A DNA stretch of 5,107 nucleotides from Actinomycetota bacterium (GTDB lineage: Bacteria > Actinomycetota > Acidimicrobiia > Spongiisociales > UBA11373): positions 1 through 5,107 of the forward strand of contig JAUYIV010000122.1 in assembly GCA_030688105.1 (NCBI GenBank). The letters run 5' to 3'. Positions 1-5,107 of this stretch are shown here, piece after piece. Each line of letters begins with the position of its first letter. The first letter of the stretch is position 1. The notes beneath the pieces are model-generated. The model was not told where the DNA came from and ran no database searches. It was given only the letters and a program-made list of their open reading frames with translations. A program made the translations under genes and the position numbers.

Positions 1-231
1 TTCGGCGGGCACATGCAGGATTACGGCAAGACGCCGGCCAACTACCAGATCACCCGCGAGGTGATGAAGCGAGCCAAGAGCAGCTCGATCATCCTTCATT
101 CGCTGCCCCGCATGGACGAGCTGCTCGAGGATGTGGACAACACCAGGCACGCCCGGTACTGGCAGGAGGCCTACAACGGCGTCGTGATGCGTATGGCCCT
201 GCTCGCGCTCGTCCTCGGGGCGACCGAGTAG
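1..231 (+). CDS. Aspartate carbamoyltransferase-type enzyme, C-terminal end (5' truncated by window)
   Basis: This is the last 76 codons of a carbamoyltransferase that starts left of the window; the frame is open from base 1 and ends at TAG 229-231. The ATG at 13 is an internal Met, not the start. The fragment carries the ATCase C-terminal signature: HSLPRMDEL (residues 33-41 of the visible part), then DVDNT, HARYWQEA and NGVVMRMALLALVLG. This matches the E. coli PyrB pattern HPLPRVDEI, DVD.TPHA, QA.NG and ALLALVL, and not the HCLP ending of ornithine carbamoyltransferase or YgeW. ATCase joins carbamoyl phosphate and aspartate to give N-carbamoylaspartate. Here the gene lies 2 nt ahead of a carbamate kinase and PLP enzymes, with no pyrimidine biosynthesis genes in view. 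A catabolic direction, splitting a carbamoylated amino acid with phosphate, is therefore an inference. Ser replaces Pro in the HPLPR carbamoyl-binding loop. The family call is firm; the substrate is unknown. Confidence 0.85.
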   Translation, partial: FGGHMQDYGKTPANYQITREVMKRAKSSSIILHSLPRMDELLEDVDNTRHARYWQEAYNGVVMRMALLALVLGATE

Positions 232-233
232 CC

Positions 234-1175
234 ATGCCACTCGCAGTCATCGCCATCGGCGGCAACTCGCTGATCCTGGACGATGCGCACCAGAGTGTCG
301 AGGATCAGTACGAGGCGGCCGGAGCCACCACGGATCACATTGCCTCCCTGGTCAGAGCGGGGTGGGATGTGGCCATCAGCCACGGCAACGGCCCGCAGGT
401 GGGTTTCATCCTGCGCCGCTCCGAGTTGTCGGCACACGAACTGCACGAGGTGCCACTCGATGTGTGCGGCGCCGACACCCAGGGCGCTCTCGGGTACTCA
501 CTGCAGCAGAATCTCGCCAACGACTTCCGCGAGATGGGCATCACCAAGTCGGTCGCCACGATCGTCACTCAGGTCGAGGTGAGCAAGGACGATCCAGCCT
601 TCGCCAGCCCGTCCAAGCCAATCGGTTCGTTCATGAGTGAGGCCGATGCAATGCGCCGGCGCGACGAGGACGGCTGGGACGTCGTGGAGGACGCCGGTCG
701 CGGTTGGCGCCGGGTCGTCGCCTCACCTGCTCCGATGCGGGTGGTCGAACTCGACGCGGTGAAGCTGCTGCTGGCGGCAGGAGTCGTGGTGATCACGGTG
801 GGCGGGGGCGGAATCCCCGTCATCGCCGATGAGAATGGCAACCTGTCGGGCGCCGCGGCGGTGATCGACAAGGATCTCGCTTCGGCACTGCTCGCCTCGG
901 AATTGGGTGCCGATCTGCTCATCATCTCGACTGCGGTGGAGAAGGTGGCACTGAACTTCGGGACTCCCGAGGAGCGCTGGATGGACGAGTTCACCGTCGA
1001 CGAGGTAAAGCGCTACCTGGCCGAGGGCGGCCACTTCAAGGAGGGGAGCATGGCTCCCAAGATGCGCGCCGTCGTGCAGTTCCTGGAGAGCGGGGGCAAA
1101 CAGGCCCTGATCACCGATCCACCCAGCCTGGAGCGGGCGATGAGGCGGGAGACCGGGACCTGGATCACGGCGTGA
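234..1175 (+). CDS. arcC: Carbamate kinase
   Basis: A complete 313-residue protein of normal family length. It catalyses ATP + carbamate = ADP + carbamoyl phosphate, and in catabolic pathways it runs backwards to make ATP with ammonia and CO2. Cytosolic; no signal peptide or membrane segment. Amino acid kinase fold motifs occur in order: AIGGNSL (7-13), HGNGPQVG (50-57), KPIGSFM (128-134, Lys128 matching the lid lysine of the KPIGPFY motif), GWRRVVASPAP (157-167), VGGGGIPV (189-196), AVIDKDLAS (209-217, Asp/Lys nucleotide site), STAVEKVALNFG (232-243) and GSMAPKMRA (271-279, Lys276). All expected catalytic basic residues appear present. ATG 234 is 2 nt after the upstream stop and places the first strand and GGN loop correctly. 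No strong Shine-Dalgarno is visible (GGGG at 217-220 is the nearest), so translation is probably coupled. The 3' end overlaps the next gene by GTGA. Pairing with a carbamoyltransferase supports an energy-yielding role. Confidence 0.95.
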   Translation: MPLAVIAIGGNSLILDDAHQSVEDQYEAAGATTDHIASLVRAGWDVAISHGNGPQVGFILRRSELSAHELHEVPLDVCGADTQGALGYSLQQNLANDFREMGITKSVATIVTQVEVSKDDPAFASPSKPIGSFMSEADAMRRRDEDGWDVVEDAGRGWRRVVASPAPMRVVELDAVKLLLAAGVVVITVGGGGIPVIADENGNLSGAAAVIDKDLASALLASELGADLLIISTAVEKVALNFGTPEERWMDEFTVDEVKRYLAEGGHFKEGSMAPKMRAVVQFLESGGKQALITDPPSLERAMRRETGTWITA

Positions 1176-2428
1176 GCTTCGCCCGCTCTTTCGCCTGCGT
1201 GGTGTGTGGTCGGGAGTATCCGCTAGGCGATCGCTACGTCTGCGACGACCACGGGAACGAGGGCATCCTCGACGTCCGCTACGACTACGACGCGATCGGC
1301 CAGACGTTCGACCGCGACCCCCTTGCCGCCGACCGCGATCCCACCATGTGGCGGTACCGACCGCTGCTGCCGGTGGCCGCCAACGCTCCGGTCCCACCGC
1401 TCACCGTCGGCGGGACGCCCACCTACGAGAGCCCCCGCCTTGCCGCTGCCCTTGGCGTGAGCCGGGTGTGGGTCAAGGACGAGGGGCGGCAGCCAACCGC
1501 CTCCCTCAAGGATCGGGCGTCGGCGATGGCGGTCGCCAAGGCGATGGAGTTCGGAGCCGAGATCGTGACGACCGCCAGCACGGGCAACGCCGCCGCTGCT
1601 CTCAGCGGAGTGAGCGCCAGCGTCGGCCTCCGCAACGTGATCTTCGTGCCGGAGGCGGCGCCTGAGGCCAAGGTGGCTCAGCTCCTCGCCTATGGCTCCA
1701 CGGTCGTCCTGGTGAGGGGTAACTACAACTCGGCCTTCGAACTGTGCATGGCCGCCGCCGAACGGTACGGCTGGTACAACCGCAACACCGGGTTCAACCC
1801 CTACATGACCGAGGGCAAGAAGACCGCCATGCTCGAACTGCTCGAGCAGCTCGGGTGGGAGGCACCCGATGCCGTGTTCGTCAGTGTCGGCGACGGGTCG
1901 ATCATCGGAGGGCTGCACAAAGGAGCCAAAGACGCCCTCGCCCTCGGGTGGATCGACCGCATGCCGCGGCTCTGCGGCGTCCAGGCCGCTGGCAGCGACT
2001 ACATGGTCCAGGCCTTCGAGGCCGACGAGGACGTGCTCACCAAGGCCCCGATCGCCGCGGACACTGTGGCCGACTCGATCAGCGCCGATCTGCCCCGCGA
2101 CCGGGTCAAGGCCATGGCGGCAGTACGTGAGACCGGCGGCACGTATCTGCGGGTGTCCGACGACGAGATCCTTGCCGCCATTCCCGTGATGGCCCGCGGG
2201 TCGGGCGTGTTCGGCGAGCCGGCCGGCGCCGCCGCCTACGCCGGCGCGGTCGCCGCGGCGGAGAACGGGCTCATCGGAAGTAAGGACACGGTGGCGGTCC
2301 TCAACACGGGGAGCGGCCTCAAGGACGTGCCCTCGGTGATGCGGGGGGTGGAACGGGCAGGAACGACGCCGATCAGGGTGGCGCCGGACATCGAGGCGCT
2401 CGACGCAGCCATGAAGGGAACAACATGA
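1172..2428 (+). CDS. Threonine-synthase-like PLP-dependent enzyme (fold type II)
   Basis: A 418-residue PLP enzyme of the threonine synthase / threonine dehydratase superfamily. The N-terminus is a short Cys-rich ribbon (Cys9, Cys12, Cys24, His27) followed by ILDVRYDYD, as in many threonine synthases. PLP-site motifs are PTASLKDRAS (108-117, Schiff-base Lys113), STGNAAAAL (136-144, substrate carboxylate loop), VSVGDGSIIGGLHKG (237-251, PLP phosphate loop), FGEPAGAAA (347-355) and LNTGSGLKD (377-385). Threonine synthase turns O-phosphohomoserine into threonine. Here the neighbours are a carbamate kinase and another PLP enzyme, with no homoserine genes seen, so a lyase or deaminase role in catabolism is at least as likely. 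The GTG start at 1172 overlaps the upstream TGA (GTGA), keeps the Cys ribbon, and the next Met is only at residue 59, inside the protein; no clear Shine-Dalgarno is seen, which suggests reinitiation. The ATGA overlap with the next gene suggests coupled, perhaps stoichiometric, production. Fold and cofactor are firm; the reaction is not known. Confidence 0.82.
   Translation: MSFARSFACVVCGREYPLGDRYVCDDHGNEGILDVRYDYDAIGQTFDRDPLAADRDPTMWRYRPLLPVAANAPVPPLTVGGTPTYESPRLAAALGVSRVWVKDEGRQPTASLKDRASAMAVAKAMEFGAEIVTTASTGNAAAALSGVSASVGLRNVIFVPEAAPEAKVAQLLAYGSTVVLVRGNYNSAFELCMAAAERYGWYNRNTGFNPYMTEGKKTAMLELLEQLGWEAPDAVFVSVGDGSIIGGLHKGAKDALALGWIDRMPRLCGVQAAGSDYMVQAFEADEDVLTKAPIAADTVADSISADLPRDRVKAMAAVRETGGTYLRVSDDEILAAIPVMARGSGVFGEPAGAAAYAGAVAAAENGLIGSKDTVAVLNTGSGLKDVPSVMRGVERAGTTPIRVAPDIEALDAAMKGTT
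2414..2419 (+). promoter_or_regulatory. Ribosome binding site for the second PLP enzyme
   Basis: AAGGGA lies inside the last codons of the upstream gene, 5 nt before ATG 2425. It is the clearest Shine-Dalgarno-like sequence at any start in this window and supports ATG 2425 as the start of the 485-residue gene, together with the ATGA stop/start overlap. Confidence 0.6.
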
Positions 2429-3882
2429 TCGATCTCACCATTCACCCCTCGACCCTCGAGTCGACGGTCACCCTCGCCCGGGAGCGCAACGTTCGCATCC
2501 CGACGTTCCGCCAGATGCGCGACCCGTCGCTGGTGCCGGCCGACGTCCGTAGCGCCCTGGGTGGTGTCGGCCTGTGGGACCTCGACCCGCTCAACCTGTT
2601 TCGCATCACCTGGCACAACGAGCCGACGCCCAAGGGCGGGGGGTTCGGGCCGGTCAACTTCATGGAGATCTCCCCGGAGTTGAGCGGCGTGGAGGCCCGC
2701 ATCCTCGTGCTGGAGGGCAAGTGGTTCCCCACCGGCGCCCACAAGGTGGGCGCCGCCTTCGGGTGCCTGGTGCCGCGCCTGGTCACCGGGCAGTTCGACC
2801 CGACGACTCAGAAGGCGGTGTGGCCCTCCACCGGCAACTACTGCCGGGGCGGCGCATACGACTCCAACCTGCTCGGGTGCGAGTCGATCGCCATCCTCCC
2901 CGAGGGGATGAGCCGGGAGCGCTTCGAGTGGCTCGAAAGCGTGGCCGGCGAGATCATCAAGACCCCCGGCTCCGAGTCGAACGTCAAGGAGATCTTCGAC
3001 AAAACCAAGGAGCTCGCTGCCTCCGGCGAGGACCTCATGATCTTCAACCAGTTCGACGAGTTCGGGAACTATCTCTGGCACTACGCGGTGACCGGCCCGG
3101 CGATGGAAGAGGTCATCGAAGCCGCCATGGGACCGGGCGACCGGTTTGCCGGTGTCGTGCTCACCACCGGCTCGGCGGGCACCATCGGGTGCGGCGACTA
3201 CCTCAAGCAGGTCTACCCGACGTCGAAGATCGCCGCCGGAGAGGCGGTGCAGTGCCCGACGATGCTCTACAACGGGTTCGGCGAGCACCGCATCGAGGGG
3301 ATCGGAGACAAGCACATCCCCTGGGTGCACAACGTGCGCAACACCGACTTCGCCATCGGCCTCGACGACGAGGCGACGATCGCCCTCACCCGCCTGTTCA
3401 ACGAGCCTGCCGGCATCCAGTACCTGCTGGACCAGGGCGTCAAGCCCGACCTCGTGGAGCAGCTGCCGCTGCTGGGCATCTCGGGGATCGGCAACGTGCT
3501 CGGGGCGATCAAGCTCGCCCGGTATCACGAGCTCACCGCCAACGACGTGATCGTCACCGTCGGGACCGACTCCATGGAGATGTACATGAGCCGGCTCGGC
3601 GAGCTGCGGGAGGCACGCGGCGAGTTCACCACTCTCGATGCTGCCGCGGCGTATCACCGCTATCTACTGGGGAGCGGGATCGACCACGTCCACGAGCTGT
3701 CGTACTGGGATCGCAAGCGGATTCACAACCTGAAGTACTACACGTGGGTCGAGCAGCAGGGCAAGACCTACGACGAGATCCAGGCCCAGTGGTACGACGC
3801 GGACTACTGGACCTCGATCCAGGCCCTGGTGGGCCCGATCGACGAGCTGATCGACAAGTTCAACGAGAGCGTCGCCGGCTGA
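2425..3882 (+). CDS. Fold-type II PLP-dependent enzyme with long extensions, cysteine synthase/TrpB superfamily, substrate unknown
   Basis: A 485-residue PLP enzyme, far longer than cysteine synthase (about 310 residues). The core runs from about 90 to 390. EGKWFPTGAHKVGAA (97-111) holds the probable Schiff-base Lys107 in a GAHK context like tryptophan synthase beta. STGNYCRGGAY (135-145) is the substrate carboxylate loop, TTGSAGTIGCG (247-257) the PLP phosphate loop, and GEHRIEGIGDKHIP (286-299) resembles the GPHKIQGIG segment of cysteine synthases. TVGTDSMEMY (378-387) would line the pyridine ring. The first 90 residues include HNEPTPKGGGFGP (64-76). The last 95 residues form an aromatic-rich tail (SYWDRKRIHNLKYYTWVEQ, 426-444, and QWYDADYW, 455-462). 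No signal peptide or membrane segment. It overlaps the previous PLP gene by ATGA and closes the operon. It probably performs beta-elimination or replacement on an amino acid, acting in series or in complex with the upstream enzyme; this is inference. It is not YgeX-type diaminopropionate ammonia-lyase by motif. Fold sure, reaction unassigned. Confidence 0.8.
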   Translation: MIDLTIHPSTLESTVTLARERNVRIPTFRQMRDPSLVPADVRSALGGVGLWDLDPLNLFRITWHNEPTPKGGGFGPVNFMEISPELSGVEARILVLEGKWFPTGAHKVGAAFGCLVPRLVTGQFDPTTQKAVWPSTGNYCRGGAYDSNLLGCESIAILPEGMSRERFEWLESVAGEIIKTPGSESNVKEIFDKTKELAASGEDLMIFNQFDEFGNYLWHYAVTGPAMEEVIEAAMGPGDRFAGVVLTTGSAGTIGCGDYLKQVYPTSKIAAGEAVQCPTMLYNGFGEHRIEGIGDKHIPWVHNVRNTDFAIGLDDEATIALTRLFNEPAGIQYLLDQGVKPDLVEQLPLLGISGIGNVLGAIKLARYHELTANDVIVTVGTDSMEMYMSRLGELREARGEFTTLDAAAAYHRYLLGSGIDHVHELSYWDRKRIHNLKYYTWVEQQGKTYDEIQAQWYDADYWTSIQALVGPIDELIDKFNESVAG

Positions 3883-3910
3883 CGCGTGCAGCATGCCCGG
3901 GGCTGCTCTG

Positions 3911-3933
3911 CGCCGAATCGGACGGCGTTAAAA
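3911..3933 (+). terminator. Possible weak terminator of the + strand operon
   Basis: A 5-bp perfect stem (CGCCG 3911-3915 with CGGCG 3923-3927, extended by a G-U pair 3910/3928) closes a 7-nt loop and is followed by TTAAAA. It lies 28 nt after the operon's last stop codon. The stem is short and the U-tract is only two bases, so this would be an inefficient intrinsic terminator; it could instead only aid factor-dependent termination. Confidence 0.25.
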
Positions 3934-3954
3934 CCTCTCCAGACCCTCCCGACG

Positions 3955-3966
3955 GGGCGGCCGCCC
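3955..3966. repeat. 12-bp perfect GC palindrome abutting a stop codon
   Basis: GGGCGGCCGCCC is perfectly self-complementary and ends directly against the stop codon (TCA 3967-3969 on the + strand) of the minus-strand gene. As RNA it could form a 4-bp stem with a GGCC loop just after that gene's stop. No U-tract follows on the minus strand within about 20 nt, so a terminator role is unproven; chance in a GC-rich genome is possible. Confidence 0.4.
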
Positions 3967-5107
3967 TCAGCCCTGTGCCGCCGCGGCGAGGAGAGCCTCG
4001 ATGGCCCGGTCGACGTCGCCTTCGTCGCTGGCCCAGTCGGACACAGAGATGCGCATGAGGCGCCGGCCGTTCCAGGTGGTGGGGCTGAAGAATGCGATGC
4101 CGCTCTCGGCGACCCTTTGGATGACACGTTCGGCGAGTCCGTCGTCATCCCCATCCGGGTGTACCCACCTGACGAGGACCTGGTTGAACACCACCTCGTT
4201 CATCACCTCTGCCATTCCCGATGATCCGAGCCGGTCGGCGAAGCGGTTGGCAAGGCGCCGAGTGCGCTCCACCAGTGCGGTGACCCCGTCGGAGCCGAGC
4301 GAGCGGAGCACGGCGTACACGGCCAGGCCGCGGGCACGCCTGGAGAACTCGGGGTTCCAGTCCATCTGATCCCTCACCTCGCCCGAACCCTGCACCAGGT
4401 ATGCGGCGCGCACCCCCATGGCGGCGCGATGGGAGGCTGCGTGGCGGGTGATGGCGATACCCGAGTCGTAGCCGACGTTGAGCAGCTTGTGAGCGTCGGT
4501 CGACCACGAGTCCATCAGTTCCAAGCCGAGTGTCAAGGGATCCTCGACTGCTCTGGCCCAGAGGCCGACCGCCCCGTCGACGTGCACCCAGGTCGGGTTA
4601 CCACGCCCGCGGTGCTCGTCGACCACCGCGGCGACCTCCTCGAACCGGTCGAAGGACCCCGTGTTCAGGTTTCCCGACTCGAGGCAGACGATCGTCGGGC
4701 CGCTGAGGCCGGCCAGGGCCCGCTCCAGGTCGCCGACCACCATGCGCGACTGAGGGTCCGACGCGACCTCGACGACGCGCCGACCCCCGAGGCCCAGAAA
4801 GCGCAGCGCCCTGGGGATCGTGTCGTGACGTTCCGACTTCACGAGGACATGGACCTCGGGCGCGCCGATCAGCCCGTCGGCCTCGACATCCCAGCCGGAC
4901 CACTCGCGCAGCACATGGTGGCGGGCCGCAGCAAGGCAGGTGAAGCTGGCCATCTGCCCCCCTGTGACGAACCCGACGACCGCCTCCGCCGGTAGGCGCA
5001 GCAGTTCGATGAGCCAGCGAGCCGCGACCGCCTCGACCACCGCCACTCCGGGAGCGACCGCGTACAGGCCGGCGTTCTGATCCCACGCCGCGGCGAGCAC
5101 GTCGGCG
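3967..5107 (-). CDS. Group II PLP-dependent decarboxylase (aromatic amino acid/glutamate decarboxylase family), 5' truncated
   Basis: The last ~379 residues of a minus-strand fold-type I PLP enzyme; the frame stays open to the right window edge. The GTG at 5100 is an internal Val within ADVLAAAWDQNAG, the conserved N-terminal substrate-pocket segment, so about 80-100 residues are missing. Numbered from that Val: TGGQMASFTCLAAAR (46-60, phosphate loop), SGNLNTGSFD (142-151), HVDGAVGLWA (173-182, Asp175 pairs with the PLP ring nitrogen) and STDAHKLLNVGYDSG (200-214, Schiff-base Lys205). NEVVFNQVLVRW (301-312) and the WNGRRLMRISVSDW end (343-356) also match the family. Such enzymes usually decarboxylate aromatic or acidic L-amino acids to amines; some homologues are aldehyde synthases. 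The substrate cannot be read from sequence. It converges on the PLP operon, so it is separately transcribed. A Gly replaces the usual Pro in the NVPYDSG motif. Stop TGA is at 3969-3967. Family call strong. Confidence 0.88.
   Translation of the reverse strand, partial: ADVLAAAWDQNAGLYAVAPGVAVVEAVAARWLIELLRLPAEAVVGFVTGGQMASFTCLAAARHHVLREWSGWDVEADGLIGAPEVHVLVKSERHDTIPRALRFLGLGGRRVVEVASDPQSRMVVGDLERALAGLSGPTIVCLESGNLNTGSFDRFEEVAAVVDEHRGRGNPTWVHVDGAVGLWARAVEDPLTLGLELMDSWSTDAHKLLNVGYDSGIAITRHAASHRAAMGVRAAYLVQGSGEVRDQMDWNPEFSRRARGLAVYAVLRSLGSDGVTALVERTRRLANRFADRLGSSGMAEVMNEVVFNQVLVRWVHPDGDDDGLAERVIQRVAESGIAFFSPTTWNGRRLMRISVSDWASDEGDVDRAIEALLAAAAQG

Larger units (their letters stand above)
3883..3966. 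other. Convergent intergenic region with small hairpins
   Basis: 84 nt separate the stop codons of the + strand operon and the - strand decarboxylase. The region holds three short inverted repeats: GCAGC/GCTGC at 3888-3892 and 3902-3906, CGCCG/CGGCG at 3911-3915 and 3923-3927, and a 12-nt GC palindrome at 3955-3966. None is a textbook terminator with a long U-tract. Both transcription units must end around here, so one or more of these may serve termination. No gene or small ORF with support is seen. Confidence 0.6.

Noticed and set aside
13..15. ATG as the start of the first gene
   Set aside because: The frame is open upstream to base 1, and a 72-residue protein would be only the C-terminal end of a carbamoyltransferase; it is an internal Met of a gene cut by the window.
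723..1397. 224-codon minus-strand open frame across the carbamate kinase/PLP junction
   Set aside because: Arg/Gly-rich shadow with no motif; the + strand genes here have clear family signatures and overlapping stop/start.
2221..2260. GC-rich repeat-like stretch with many GCCGCC units
   Set aside because: It encodes the Ala/Gly-rich helix after the FGEPAG motif of the PLP enzyme; the periodicity follows Ala codons.
2236..3657. 473-codon minus-strand open frame antisense to the PLP genes
   Set aside because: It mirrors the coding frame of the + strand gene, is low complexity in His/Val/Gly/Asp/Arg and has no recognisable domain; long antisense frames are expected at this GC content.
2574..4058. 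494-codon + strand open frame overlapping the large PLP gene
   Set aside because: The translation is Arg/Pro/Gly-rich with no family motifs, and it is a frame shadow of the high-GC PLP gene, running on over the convergent junction.
3886..4224. Small + strand open frame starting in the intergenic region
   Set aside because: Nearly all of it is antisense to the decarboxylase, it has no Shine-Dalgarno, and its protein shows no recognisable features.
5098..5100. GTG as the start of the minus-strand decarboxylase
   Set aside because: It lies inside the conserved LAAAWDQNAG region, and the frame continues open to the window edge, so the true start is outside.
1..5107. Mobile element, CRISPR array, tRNA/rRNA or riboswitch
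   Set aside because: No terminal inverted repeats, transposase motifs, regularly spaced repeats, or tRNA-like folds were seen; genes cover nearly the whole window.

Overview
This is a high-GC, densely coding bacterial window with strong G/C bias at third codon positions and 2-4 nt gene junctions. The style suggests an actinobacterium or a similar high-GC lineage. This is an inference from composition and protein style; no 16S or other marker gene is present.

Layout: positions 1-3882 (+ strand) form one tightly packed operon running in from the left. It contains (1) the C-terminal end of an aspartate-carbamoyltransferase-type enzyme (1-231), (2) a full-length carbamate kinase (234-1175), (3) a threonine-synthase-like fold-type II PLP enzyme (1172-2428) and (4) a second, larger fold-type II PLP enzyme of the cysteine synthase/TrpB superfamily with long N- and C-terminal extensions (2425-3882). 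Genes 2/3 and 3/4 overlap by 4 nt (GTGA and ATGA), and genes 1/2 are 2 nt apart. An 84-nt convergent intergenic region (3883-3966) holds small hairpins. It is followed by a minus-strand group II PLP-dependent decarboxylase (3967-5107), whose N-terminus is cut off by the right window edge.

How the genes may work together: a carbamoyltransferase beside a carbamate kinase is the arrangement used to gain ATP from a carbamoylated (ureido) compound. The transferase runs phosphorolytically to release carbamoyl phosphate, and the kinase makes ATP, ammonia and CO2. The two coupled PLP enzymes would then act on the freed amino acid, for example by beta-elimination or deamination. The logic resembles the E. 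coli ygeW-ygeX-yqeA set linked to purine/ureido compound breakdown, in which carbamoyltransferase, diaminopropionate ammonia-lyase and carbamate kinase cooperate. The protein families here differ: the transferase end looks like ATCase, not YgeW, and neither PLP enzyme looks like YgeX. The most interesting proposal is therefore a variant ureido-amino-acid catabolic operon with two PLP enzymes of unassigned substrate. The convergent decarboxylase is a separate transcription unit with no visible functional link.
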